Assembly (NCBI GenBank): GCA_032358165.1
Contig: JAALGY010000015.1
Span: 1,488,001-1,552,000 of the forward strand
DNA from: Diplosphaera chodatii
Taxonomy: Eukaryota > Chlorophyta > Trebouxiophyceae > Prasiolales > Stichococcaceae
Direction: 5' to 3'
DNA length: 64,000 bases
This document shows, piece by piece, positions 39,037-52,200 of the stretch. The notes under the pieces were generated by a model. That model did no database searches. It saw only the letters and a list, made by a program, of their open reading frames with translations, and had not been told where the DNA came from. How positions within the stretch are numbered: the first letter of the stretch is position 1; every line of letters starts with the position of its first letter. A program made the translations under genes and the position numbers.

Positions 39037-42000
39037 ATGGCGAGCAGAGCGGCTGCAGCCAGCAGCCTGGCCCGGTCGGCAGCAGTGGCTGCGGGCGACG
39101 AGGAGGATGTAGATGTGGACACGTTGGTGGACCAGGCGCCCGGGGCGTACGGCGCTGCGGCCTACGCCCCCGCGGCACCCGCACCGCCGCTTGAGGCACC
39201 CCCTCCGAAGACGGCTCGCTCACGGCCGACCAACAATCAGCTCCTGTGAGTAGTTCGCCTGGTGTATATCTTGTACTTGAGCTCCACTCGTATCGACTTG
39301 CTTGCGTAAGCGCGCCGATCCACGCGCACCTTCACCCCGACAAGTGGTGGTGGCAGAGTGTCGGAGCACCCTGTCAACTTGGCTCTTGCATCCAGACACA
39401 GAGGACAGGTGCACCTGCGAAGAACTGCACTGCGTTGATTGAAATGCACAAACAATGGGTATGATCCATAAGGCCACATGTGGCGTGCAGCAATGTTGCG
39501 CTCCAGCTGGGTGAAACCCAAACTCCAGGCTGCAGCAGCATTGGCAAACGGCGGCCCTGCCTCAGAGGGACGATCGTCAAGTTCAGCCACCACCTGGTGC
39601 GAAAGTGCCCTGTGCCAGCGCAGGTACAAAGCCTACTTCCGGTGGAGCCACTACCAGTTCAAGCTGCAGCCGGGGCTGGTGCTGCCCGAGGAGACAGAGG
39701 CGTGCGCGTCGGTGACGTCAGCCTTCCTGCAGGTGGGACTTGTACACGACTGACTGGCGGACGTGTGACCTCGGTCAAGCGTGCCGTCTGACATCTGGTC
39801 AACTGCTCACCAGGTGCTCAACACGCTGTTCTTCGTGGAGACGCGGCGCATTGAGAACCCGCGCAACATCCTGCAGTTGCTGTCCATGAACACACGGCGG
39901 ACGAAGGTCGTGGAGCTGTCCAGCGGCACACACAGGTGGGCACTGCTGGGTGGGAACCGTGTCGTCGCAACCCTCGACATGCCAGACCAAGTGCGGAGGG
40001 CATGCATGCAGACAGCACCCACACCACATTGTATATGATGCGTTGCTGTGCGACCGGCAGGGTACCAGACGAGCTGAAGCGGCACTCGCTCAGTGACGGC
40101 GGCACAGGCAGCTACTCCACCAACCTGGACCGCAACCGCTACGGCAACGATGACCAGTACCTGTCCACGGTCATCCGCTACGACCTGGAGTTCCTGGTGA
40201 GCGGCTGCCCGGCCACCAGACTGCCAATGCACAGCACGGTAGTGGCCGCTGTGGCTGTCAGCACCAACAGCGTGCAGGTGACTGCGCACAGCTTGGGAAG
40301 ATGCAGACGCTGGCACCTGGCAGAATCCAGCACGTGGACAGCTGCCAGGACGACCTCATGTGCTGGTGGCTGGACCACTCCCCCGCCTGCTGCAGGACCT
40401 CTGCCCCTGCATGGTGGACGTGGAGATCATCGATGCAAAGAACGGACAGGGCAGCATCCTGGTGTCGGCGGACCCGGAGATGTGCAACTGCGGCAGCGAC
40501 GGAGCCGGCGGCATGGGCGCCGCCCTGGCGCCAGCTGGCCACACGGTGCGGCAGCCTCACGCCGGCTCATGCGGCTGCACAAGCGCGCACTGCACGCAGG
40601 CATCTGGTCATGCAGTCTGTACATGTGCTGTGTCACATGCTGGAATCTTACAGCAGCACGAAGGGGGCCGCAGCAGCACTGCAAGACACGACTGGCTCAT
40701 GTGTGACCCATGTGTGTGCAGATCATCGGCCGGCACATGCAGCAGACGTCGCCGCTGGCAGCGGTGGCGGGGCGGGGCGCCGCCAGCCCGGCGCTGCCGG
40801 CGGGCGCCCGCAGCGGGCAGCGGGCGGGCAGCGGCGGTGGCGGGGAGGCGCCCGGTGCCGGCGCCGCCCCCGTCGTCCACCCCACCGCCTCCAAGAACAG
40901 CGGCAGCGAGCTGTTCGACGCGCTGCTGATCGCCGCCACAGGTCAGGCACACCTGACCTTTTGGGGAAGCCCCCATCATCGGAGCTCGCAGTCCTTCATT
41001 CGGTGGCCAGCGGAGCAGCTGACTGAAATGTATGGCACGCAGTTGACGGGGCCAATGATGCGGGCGGCGCCACCAGCAAGCACGCAGCGTCGGGGCCGCC
41101 GCCCGGCATCCCCCGCGCCCGCAGCCGCCTGTGGCACACCGGCGCCTCGGGCGAGGGCGACAGCCTGCAGAACGCCGTCGAAGCCTTCAAGGTGCGAGCC
41201 CGTGTTGCTGGCTTGAAGATCTGGGCATGCTGAGGCATGCTGCAAGCGTCAGCGTGACCCAACGCCATGGTGCCCGTGCCCTGGGCCACCCTGCTGGTCA
41301 GTTGACGGCTGTCGTGGGGAGTTCGGCACATGCGCCCCTGCAGGCGGGCGAGACCGAGGAGATCGCGTCGGGGCAGCCGTCGTGGGAGGGGGGGCGGGGC
41401 AGCCCGGCGCCGCTGCCGGCGCCCGGGTCCCGCGCCCGCCGCATCCCCCGCCGCTCCAGCCTGTCCAACATGGCAGGCCTGTCCTCCCCCGTGGCGGACG
41501 ACGGCGTCGCGTCGCTGCCCCCCGTCGCCCCGCTGTCCGCCGGCCGCGCCCCCGGCCTGCCGCCCGCCCCCACCCCGGTGCGCCCCCCCCTGCAGCGGCG
41601 GTCAGTAAGCACGCCGCTTGGGTTTTGCCCCTGCTCTGGAGGATGGCACGTCTACCTGTGCGGTCTGCTTCCTGAGCTGGGCTGCTTCACAGGCTCTTGC
41701 TGATGCGCTGAGACTGCTTGCCGACGGTCTGTCACAGCTGCTCGATGCTGCAGGGCCTGGCGACCGGCGGGGAGGAGTCAGCTGAGAACGGGCCACGGCA
41801 GGAGGCAGAGCAGGCAGGTGGCGCTGATGCCGCTGCCGGCACCGCAGCAGCAGCCGGCGGCGGCGGCGTTGCCCACGCTGGCAGCGTCGCCAGCCTGGCG
41901 CGGCTCGGACGTGACCAGGACCTGCGACGATTGCAGGATGACTTCAGGTGAATGGCGGAACACAGACCGTCATGTGAGCAACTGACGATATGGTTTTGGC

Positions 42001-42779
42001 ACATCTGCATGGCTTGCCGGCACCATGAAACAACGCCAGGCCACCATTACTTCAGGGGCCTGAAGGAAGATGCACGCGTGCTGGAGGGTCAGCTGCAGAC
42101 GATGAAGGCGCGGGAGCAGGCGGCGGTGTCCGCCGTCACGCAGGCCCGCGAGGATGCCGACACGCAGCGCCAGGCGGTGCGCCCACGGCTCCTGAGCTGT
42201 CACACTGATGCTCTCCCCACAATGTGCTTGACAGGAACTCCGAAGGGCCTCTCTGTGCTCTTGGTTATGCAGTGGCATTGTGGCACTGCCTCGGACGGTG
42301 CACTGCCGTGCAAGGAGTACCTGCTGGCGCTTGCAGGTGTCGTCGCTGCGCGCCGAGGTCGCCCGCCTGACAGCGGCCAAGGAGACAGCCGAGAGGGAGG
42401 CCGCCGCCGTGAAGACGGCTGTGCAGGTGCGCATAGGATGCGACGTGACGTTGCCAACACAGTCCCAGTTGCATGGCACAGCTGCAGACAGGCCGGCCGC
42501 CTGGCGCAGCTCGAAGCTTGCTCAGTGCTTCCACTGGACATGCAGGCGCACGGAGGGTCTGTGGCGACTCCGCCACCAGAGGGCCCACCCACGCCGGTGT
42601 CGCAGGCGGGCGACGGCTCGACGGAGGCGCCGCAGCCGCAGCCGCTGGCCAATGGCGCCGCCAGCGACCAGCCTGCTGACAAGCGGAAGCCGTATGCTGC
42701 CGCGGCGGGGGAGCCCCCCAGCAAGCGGGCAGCAGTTTCGGCAGCGCAGCCTGAGGCAGTGTCCTTGTCTGCAGGCTGA
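39037..42779 (+). CDS. Unrecognised 682-aa protein, conserved-looking N-terminal core, coiled-coil C-terminus
   Basis: I do not recognise the family. Twelve exons close in phase: 39037-39245, 39624-39732, 39814-39935, 40061-40196, 40396-40545, 40722-40941, 41043-41191, 41344-41604, 41754-41947, 42056-42176, 42337-42426 and 42492-42779. After an Ala/Pro-rich lead, residues about 65-240 look like a folded domain: YKAYFRWSHYQFKLQPG, LNTLFFVETRRIENPRNILQ, LLSMNTRRTKVVELS, YLSTVIRYDLEFLDLCPCMV and IDAKNGQGSILVSADPE. A long Gly/Ala/Pro/Ser-rich region follows, then a coiled coil (RRLQDDFRGLKEDARVLEGQ to ERLTA-type heptads near residues 540-600). The disordered tail holds basic clusters DKRKP and PPSKR, a possible nuclear signal. 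No membrane segment. Its function is not inferable from what I can see. Confidence 0.75.
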
Positions 42780-43207
42780 CCCCTGCATCTGCAGCTTGCA
42801 GTAGAACCTTCTTCCCAGACAGCCAAGCTGTCTGCTGTGGCATGGTAAATCATGCAATAGGGCCTGTAGCGCCACCCGGACATTTGTGGGTGTCATGGTG
42901 TCATAGTGGGGTGTCATGGTAAGGAACAGTCGAACAGCCGCGCGGCAGGGTGACATCAGTCTCGTCTTTTTTGCTGAGTACCAAGCCCGCTTTGCTGCTG
43001 GTGTACAGCGGGTGCCAGTCATGAGCTGAGTTTTGAACCAGATGGGCAGTCTGCCACTTGGATCGGTGCACCAGTGAGACGGCTTGCACGTACAGTAGAC
43101 ATCTGCTTGTTCCTGTGATCCGAGAGCTTGCTGGAAGCGATGGTTTCTCAAGCACAGCCACAAGGTGCAATCTGAGCAGACACTGCACAACACACTGCTG
43201 CACCACC
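42780..43207. other. Convergent 3' region, unknown 682-aa gene / BRWD
   Basis: 428 bases between the stop codons of two convergent genes, so it holds both 3' UTRs. At 42890-42920 the unit GTGTCATGGT appears twice around a variant GTCATAGTGG, a small imperfect tandem repeat. No coding exon is supported. Confidence 0.55.
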
Positions 43208-46200
43208 TCAATGCCTATTCAACTTGATCCGCAGCCTGCTGGGGCGACCCTCTGCCTGGTTACTGAGGCCTGCACCCGTGCTGCTCCCCGGCTGCTGGGG
43301 CCGGGGGCTGCCCCCGGGGCGCAGGCGGGCGGTGACGGGCTGCCGGGCGCTGCGGTCGCTGCGGCGGCCCGCCCCCCACGCCGGCAGCGGCGCCCCACCG
43401 CTGTCGGCGGCCTCGGAGCCCGAGCTGTGGCCCTCGCTGGCTGCATCGCGCAGGGCCCCGGGGGGCAGGCGGCGGGCGCGGACCCGGGGACTCGCTGGAG
43501 GATGGGCTGTGGGCGCCTCGCCGCCTCCCGCTGCCGCCTGCCCTCTGAGCAACCTCGGCAGCTGCTGCGGCGCAGTCGCCTCGGCACACTCATCCCAGGC
43601 GTCGTCCTCCGCATAGTTGTGCCGCTTGACGGGGCGGCCGCTGCGGCTGAGGGCGAGGCCGGCGTCCTGGCCGGCCGCAGCCCCGCCGTCGACGGACGCC
43701 GAGCGCCGGGTGCTGCGCTGCGCCCCGCTGCGGGGCGGCTGCTGCTGGTGCTGCCGCTCGTGCGCGGCCCGCGGGCTGCCGGCCTCGGCGTACGAGGCCG
43801 GGCGCCGGATGGCGCGGCCGCTGCTGGTGTAGGCCTCCTGCAGCCCGCCGCCCGCGTCGGCGGGGCTGCTGTGCCGGGCCCCGCTTGGGGGCACCTCGCC
43901 GCCGCCGCCCCGTGCATGGCGCCGGCCAGACTGCCTGCTGGGCGCCGCAGCCGCGGGCTCGCCTTCGCCGGCGGAGCCGTAGGCGAAGTCCTCGGCGTAG
44001 TTGCGGGGCGGGTGGCGGCGCGTGGAGCGCCGGGCGCCCCCATCCTCCGGCCCTGCAGCGCCGCCGTCCGCACGCGCGTGGCGCTGCTGCAGCTGCTCGA
44101 AGTCGCCGTGGCGGGGCGCGGGCCCGAAGCGCCGCAGGCTGCGCCCGTGGTGTGCCGCGCTGGAGGGGCCGGCTGCATCCTGCTGCCGCGGCACATCCTG
44201 CCGGCTGCGGCCCTCTGCCAGCCGCATCGACGACCGCATCTGCGCACACGAGGCGATGTGCCAGGCGCTCAAGGAGGGTGCTTGCAACAGTGCATGGGTG
44301 CTTTTGGTGTGCATGGTGCACCTGGTGCACAGGAGCACACAGACATGACCTGCTGTTTGTGAATTCAGAGAAGCAGGACGCGACAGCCACAGCATACCGG
44401 GTGCATGTATGCGTCGCTGTGGTGGCCAGCGATGTCGCTGTCGGAGGGCCCTGCAGCGGCGGTAGCCTGCCTGGCGAGCCTCCGCTCCAGGCGGCTGCTG
44501 TGGCGCGCCGGCTGTGCCGCTGCTGCACCGGCCTCTGCTGCCTCACCTGCTGCGCCGCCTGCGGCGTGGACATGTGCAACAGGACGATGATGAATGAAAG
44601 CATGTGGACAGACAGACGAGGATGACATGGGGCTCTCAAATGCGCACTGCATTTGCGCTACAATGAAACGGCTTTATCACCCTAGGTGAGACAAGGCGCT
44701 GTCCAGCATGCAGGCTTTGCACAGGAAGCTGTGCTGAACGGGCAGAGCGCGGTCAAGATCCACTGTGCACCTGACGGCTGGCGGGGGCGGGTGACGCGGG
44801 AGGAGCGGCGGCGCTGCAGGGCCGCCTCCCGCTGCAGCCGGGGCGCCGGCCGCCCCTCCAGCTGCTCCAACAGCTCCTCCACCAGCTCTGCCGGCAGCAG
44901 CAGCAGCGCAGATCAGAAGGGCGCAGATCAAGGCTAGTTGCAGCAACGCTGTCACAGGCGCCATGTTGGCAGGGCTGGTGTGCACACTAGCACAGCATTG
45001 TACTTCAGCAGGAGCAGTGGGGCCGCCAGGGTGAGCAATGTCGTTCCGTCGTCCACAGGAATGGACATGGGTGTGGTCGTGCCCACCGTCAGCGACGGCG
45101 ACGATGGCGGCCTGGTCGTCGTTGAACAGGCGCGCGTTGGAGGCCAGCAGCTGGAGGTCGTGGCGCAGCGCCGCCGGCTGCCGGTAGAAGCCGCCCGCCA
45201 GCCGGATGGACACGTCCACCAGGCCCAGCGGCAGCGGCACGCAGCGGTTGTAGTACACCACCTGGCTGCCGTCTGCACCGCAGCCGGGACTGGGCATGAA
45301 AGCCAGTGCACTTACGACGTTGGAAAGTTATGATGAGACCTCAGAAAGGTAGCGTCAGAAAGGCTAAGGCTGAGGCATCAGACTACCTTCGACGAGGGCA
45401 CAACGAGATTTCATGCATGGCTCCAGGGGTGGCGGGTGCTCACCGAGGGGCAGCGAGAAGTTGGGCGCGGGCGCCTCCAGGAAGGCCACGTAGCTGTCGT
45501 GGTCGATGGCGGCCTGCAGCGCCGCCTGCATGCGCTCCCTGACCCCGGCGCCCAGCTGCGGCAGCTCCCCCAGCGCTTCTTGCGCCTGTGCACACGCGGC
45601 AGACGGGGCATCAGGCCTGGTTGCAACACGAGCTTGAGCCCGGAGCTGCTAAAGTGTGCTGATGTCCTGGCCGTGCCATCTGACAGGTGACACCTTCGAA
45701 CCCTTGTTCGTGCAGGGGCTGTGGCTCACCGCCACACCCTCGTCGAAAAGCTCCCAGGGGCTCTGCTTGTCCAGCTGCTCCTCGCTGGATGCTGCGCCCG
45801 CCTGCGCATCCACAGCGCCTCCTCAGATGAGAAATCTAGCGCATCACCTTGACAAATCTGCAGCAATGCTACCTTTCAGCAAGGAGCTCTGCAGAACGAA
45901 GCCAGGGGTTGGCATGGCCAAACCCAGGCCAAGCGGGGACGCACCGCACTGTGCTCCGGGTCCCACTGCACCTCGAAACGCTCCCAGAGTCCCCCACAGG
46001 ACCAGGGATCCGCCAGCACGCCGACACCCTGCACACCGAAGTAGCGATGTAGTGCTGCATACATTGGACTGCTGTGCACGCGCATGGTATTTACGGGAAG
46101 GAGGTTTGGCTGACAGCAGCCAACCATCTATCCCCTCCAGCAGACCTACCTGCTCTGGCCTGTTGTCGATGAGGATCTGTGCCTTCCACCAGGAGCCCTG

Positions 46201-49200
46201 CCCCTGGCCGTCAGCGTCAGCAAACCACACCTGGATGAACACACAACCCTGATTTTCAGGGCGCAACATGACTTGCTTTTGAAGCAAGAGCGCTGCTGCA
46301 ATGCTGCATGTGTGCAGCGCCTGCTGGACGACACCAACATACCTGACAGCGCTGCAGGGCGGTCCACTCCCGGCTGATGGCTGCGTCAAAGCGGGCAAGC
46401 GGCACAACAAACTCGGGGTGTCCCGGCGCCGGCAGCGTCACCTCAAACTCCCGGCCATCGAGTGGCGTGCTCTCCTGTCCCTCGTCCTTTTCCGTCAGCT
46501 GAAGCGTGACCTGGCAAACAGCACCAATACCGTGACGAAGCAGCCTGAGAAGGGCGCCCATGCTGCACAGCTGACAGGCAATCCTCGGATCCACGCCAGC
46601 GGCTTGCTCACCTTTGCAACAGTGTGATCATCACCATCGCTGCTGATGACATACTCCAGGTGGGTGACAGTGCATGCCTCCGCAGGCCGCATGCGCCAGT
46701 CAGCCGCAGACGCCTGCAAGACAGCACCTCACAGCCCCTCTCAAAGGCCCGAGCAAACGGTAGCCACCAACGGGAGTGGAGGGGCCTCTGAGGTGAGCTC
46801 TAATTCGGCTCGCACCTCAGGGGGCACCAGGGTCTCCCACGGCGGCCGCCGCTTGTCGGACTGCTCGGCCAGGAACTTGGCATGGCCCTCGCGCAGGTAG
46901 ACCACCGCGTCGCCCAGCTGCGGCACATACGCCCCGGGCTGCTGCTTCTCCACCTGCGCCGCACCACTCCGCGCCGCACTCAGCTGCAAGGGAGTTTTCT
47001 GTGATGTTTCCGATCGTTCTGACACACGGCACGTGGCTGTCAGCATGCAGGCATGGAGGCACGGCGGACGCTGACAAACGTGCTCCGACCTTGAGCCAGG
47101 CGTAGTCGCCGGCGGCGCGGGGGCGGTTGGCGTCGGCGGCGGCGCGGGCGCGGGCGCCCCCGCCCACCTGCCGCCGGGGCTGCTGCCGCGCGGCGCGCGC
47201 CTCGTGCCGCGCGAGCGCCGCCTGCTCCTGCAGCTGCTCCCGCCGCTGCCGCCGCTCCGCACGCTCCGCCGCCCTCCGCTCCTGCCGGCAATGCAGCACG
47301 TCAGCAGAGCGCAGCAGCTTGCGCAACCAGACCTGGCGGATGGGCAGAGGCAACACGAAGCATGCACGCCCTGGGCACCATGAGACGCAAACCAATGGTC
47401 CACGGACGACTGGTGCAGATATTTCAAATAATTGCTCACCGACTGGTTGCCGTCCTCCTCCTCACTGTCGTCAGATATGTCGTAGTCGTCACAGAAGGCC
47501 TGCGAGCGTGTGCGCTTGCGAGTCTCCCGCCCCTCCCCTGCACTTGCGAAAGTACGTTTTCAGGTGTAGCTGGGTGTCTCTTTAATTGCTCTGCTGCTAT
47601 GCAGGCAGTGTGTGCACGATAGCAGCACCAGACTACAGGGCTGCTTCAAACCTGCAGCAGCAGATCGGCGTGTGCTGACGCCCCCAGCCTGCTCGACTGC
47701 GCGACGTGACCGCAGCTGCCGCACATCATCCTCCCCGAGGCTGGAGCTGCAGCACAAGAAAAAAAAAGGGACCACGGGGTCACAGCCAGATGGTGGGAGC
47801 CAGATAGCACTTGGGCGTGTGCGGAACCGGCAGAACGCTGCCACTGAACAGGCTGGCGCCACGGCCGCGGCCAGGCAGGGAGCTGCTGCAGCCGGTGCTG
47901 CTGGGGGCACACACCTGGGCGCATCGTGCGCAGCAGCCGCTGCAGCGCGAGTGAGGGCGGTGCGCCGGCGCTGCGGCCCCCGGCGCTGCCGTGCGGGGCG
48001 CCCCTCCTCCTCGCTGGACTCCCAGTCCCACTGGGACGCAGCGCCAAACAGCGGTGAGCCCACTGGTGGTGTCAGGCGACATCGTGCAGGAGACTATCCT
48101 CTGTGTAACTTGAAACGTTCCTGTTGCATCATGCAACCTACGATGTGCTGGGGAGCTCACATCCTCCTCGTCTTCTGACATGTCCGATGAGCCGAAGTCG
48201 TCCAGGTCGTGCTGCGCCGCCTGGCCCCGCCCCGGCGCCTGCAGGCCCGAGCGCACAGCAGCTTGCAACAGCACCCTCGTCAATGGAGCGACAGCATCTA
48301 CATGCTCAGAGGGCGGTTGGGTGCATCACAGCGGGTGGCCACCTGCAGCTGGCCGGAGGACTCGGTGGCGCCGTCCGCCTCCAGGCGCCGGACGCGCCGC
48401 GCCCCGGCGGCGGGCCGTGGCGGCGCCTCCGCCAGCTCCGCGGCCAGGGCGCGCTCCTGCGCCCGCAGAATCGCGCCCTGTATCGCCGCCTCCCCGCCGC
48501 CCTGCTCCTGCAGCAGCGCCAGGCGACAGGTCCGCAGCCTCCTGGGTGCCACGCCTCGAGGCGTCCTGTGGTGCAGCGGTGCCTTGCAGCGTGACGCCGC
48601 TCATAGCCTGCGAACTGACTTGCATCCCACTGCACACCTGAGCCTGCCAGGCAGCAGCGCTGAGGGTGGGCGGGTTCTGATGGATGCCCGGCAGCATGCC
48701 CAGGGGGCACTCTGTGTTGGCCAGGGCAGCGGTGCGGCTTGTCTGGAACGCTGTCTGAAAGGGCTCCGGGTATGCATCGCCCAGAGAGTCGCACAGCCGC
48801 TCCCTGCATCACATGATGGTCGGTTGGTCTGCCAACGTGATGCACAGGTTGCTGAACCCCCGTGCGTGGGCATCATGTGCAGCAACAGGGTCCACCGCTC
48901 ACGTGGCAGGGCGCAGCGTCCCGGATTGCTGCCCATCGTCCGGCTGCGCTTCGGGCTGCTCCTGCTGGTGCCGCTGCAGCTCCGGCAGGAAGAACTGGTC
49001 GTACGGCGCCCGCCTGCAAGAGTGCACACAGTCAGTTCAGATGCACCGCCGGGCGCTGCTGTGGGGCAGGCTGCTGCCGCCATCAGCCACGCTTGCAGGG
49101 GGGGAGCAACGCGGCTGCAGCCGTCAGTGGGACGAGCGCATGCCACCGCAGCAGCACCCACCGGAGGCCATCGTTCCCGCCCAGGCCGTAGATGTGGACC

Positions 49201-52200
49201 TGGCCGGCGACGTCGGAGACAGCCAGCGACTGGCCGTCGGGCGCCCAGTGGCCGTCCAGCATCTGGATGGCGTCCACCCAGGGCCGCCCGCTGGGGCATG
49301 TGTCCTGGGTCGAGAAGCTGCACAAGGCAGGTGGCAATAAGCGTCAGCCTAGACTGCACTGATGGCTTCACCCCAAATATGGCCCGGCATACCAGAGATG
49401 TATGCCATCAAGTGCAGGGTGATGGCAGGGTCAAATGTGCACGGCGCTGGGAGCCCAGTGTCCACCTGGCGAGCTGCACGCCGGCCACGACGTCCCACAG
49501 GAGGACGCGGCCGTCGTAGCCGGCGCTCATCAGGATGTGGGGCTCCCAGGGGTGCGACTCCAGGACGTAGGCATCCGACTGGTGGCCGCACAGCGTGTGC
49601 TGCGGCGTGCCGTGGCGCGCCTCCCACACCCGCAGGCTGTTGTCCGTCACAGACGCGACCACCTGCAGGCACCACCGCCACAGCTCGATGTGCAGCCTTC
49701 TGGATCCGATGACAGCATCAGGTGAAGTGCGGCACTGTGCAGAGAGTACAGTGACCAATGGTGGTGTGAACACTGCTTCTCGAGACTTGGAAAGGATGCA
49801 GGTGACGTACCATGGCGTTGTCGCTGGTCCATGCAATCTGGTTCACTTTCAGGACGGGCGGCGGGCGGCGGCGGCGGGCGGCGGCGGGCTGCTCCTCCGG
49901 CTGCGGCGGGCTGGCCAGCGTGTGCTTCTGGCTCCACGCCTGCGGGCGCCTGCCACGCTTGCGCTCCTTGCGCCATATCTGCGGCAAAGCATGGGCGCTG
50001 ATTACACGCGCCAGCATGTGTGCCCCGTGACAACATCACGATGTCATCAAAGCACCATTGCACCGCTGCTGCACCACCTTACCCGCACGTGGCCATCCTT
50101 GGAGCCGGTAGCAATGCCCTCGCCGTCCGGCGAAAACAGCAGCAGCAGCACATCGTTTTTGTGGCCTTCCAGGCGGCACAACTCCGTTGGCTGCGGCCAG
50201 GGCACGCTGTCTGCAGCCGCTGGTGTAGGAGGCGCAGCTGCTGTATGAGGAGTGTGCTGTGGCGGGTCAGCAGTCGCTTCTGCAACCTCCTGCTGTTGAG
50301 CTGCTGGCGTCCCCACTGGGAACATGGCCTCTGTGGGTGCCGCGTCGTCTGGGATTGCATGGCTGACAGCTGCCTCCAGGTCTGGCGCAGAGGCCTCGTC
50401 GTCTGGTGGAATCAGGCCCGTTGGCTCTACATCTGCGACAGCTGACGTACCTGGCTGCTGGACTGCTGCGGCGCTGGACTGCTGCGTCTGTGCTAGCCCC
50501 TGTCCTGCTGCCTCTTGGTGGTTGCTTGCTGCAGCAGGAAGCACCGATGGCGCCTCATCCATTGCATCGCAAGCATGTCCTGTAGCCGCCTTCGATTGCA
50601 AGCCTGCAGCAGCTGGCACGATCCCGGGCTCGACTGCTGTACGGTCGAGAGGTGCTGAAGCTGTGGGAATGCTGATGTCTTCGCCTGCTGTTGTTGCCAC
50701 TGGCGATGCTGCCTTGCCATCGGCTGCTGGTGCGCTTCCCGCAGGACCTGCTTCAGAGCGTTCAGCAGCTGATTCCGGCAGCTCAGGCTGTGCTGCCGGC
50801 GCTGTTATTGCTGTGGCTGCAGGTGCTGGGAGCTCAGGCAGGTAGCCATTAGGCAGCTGACCATTGGGTTTGCTCGGAGCGGAAGATGCTGCAGCTGTCG
50901 TCTGCCCATATACTTTCCTAATGGCTAGTGGCTTTGTATCCTTGGCGCCAATTTCAGCACCAGCCAGGTCCCAATGCCAAACGTATGTGGAGCAGTCGTT
51001 GCTGCCAGCCGCAATGTAGCTGCCATCGCGGCTGAAGTTGCACACCAGCAGGCCAGGGGGCTCCTGCAGCGCAAGTGCATTTCATGGCTGCTGTAAAGGA
51101 TGCATCCTGACGGGGGGGGCTGCACCCTTGCACAGGACTCCAAACGAGCAGCAAGCCTACTGTCGTTGCTTGATGTTCAATGGAGTCACCCCCCTGAGTG
51201 TCTCACATTGGGTTCTGCTGAGCCGGAGGGCCCATCCTCCATGTCGATCTCGATGGGCGCCTCACCCCGGCGGCTGCCAATCGGCGCAGCAGCACCTGAT
51301 GCCGTCCGCAGCCCCAGGCCAAGACGCGTGATGTTGCGCACTGGGCCGAAGGTTGGTAAAGCCTACACACACATGTGCTGGTGTGTCTCACACAATACAC
51401 AAAGACTTCCGGAGCCTTAAGAACAGCAGTGTTTGCACGAGTGCAGCAGGATGGTTTGCCATACCTTTGCAACACAACATGCAAACTCTCCCGTTGCACA
51501 TCATACCTCCAGCACAATGGCGGGCACAGACGCGTCGGCGGCATGCCAGATGCGGCAGGTGCCGTCAAAGGAGCTGGACAGCAGGGCGTCTGGCCTGGCG
51601 GGGCAGAACTCCACAAATGACACCACATTGGTGTGCCCCACCAGCACCGCCTTGGACTCCCCGATCTCACCTGCCTGCAAGTACGACACGCAAGGCACAT
51701 CGAAGTGTGCTGTTGTGTGCGTTCCCTGCGAATGATGCCGTCCATTGTGACTGGTGGATATCGATCCAGCACTCACCTTCAAGCTCCAGGTCCGAACGGT
51801 CCTGTCGTTGGAGGCAGATGCAAACAGGGCATTGTCTGAGCTGACGCTGAGGTCCGTGATCTCTGCCGTGTGCCCGCGGCACGAGCACTGCAGCAGCCCT
51901 GTCTGGGCCGACCACACCTGCACTTGCACATCATGGAGTGGTCGGCCCCAAACAACAACTGCATCAAGGTGCTGAGCTGCGCTAAGAAGGTCTTCACAAC
52001 AGCTGCGCAATGGCACTGCATCGGCAGGCAAGCCGACCTTGATGAAGGTGTCGTCTGAGCCCGTGATGATGTGGCGGCCGTGCTTGTCAAAGGAGATGCA
52101 GTACACTGCGAACTGATGGCCGCGCATTGACTGCAGGTGCTGGGTGTGGCCCGCCGTGTCTGCCGCCGGCAGCATGCACCGCGCGCTGCGCAGGCCATTG

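Noticed and set aside
43058..44362. A 434-residue plus-strand frame rich in Ala, Gly and Arg
   Set aside because: It is antisense to the BRWD C-terminal exon, which ends in a sensible stop and carries the repeated YAE motif.
48209..49519. A 436-residue plus-strand frame
   Set aside because: It is antisense to BRWD blade 8 and linker exons and shows no domain of its own.
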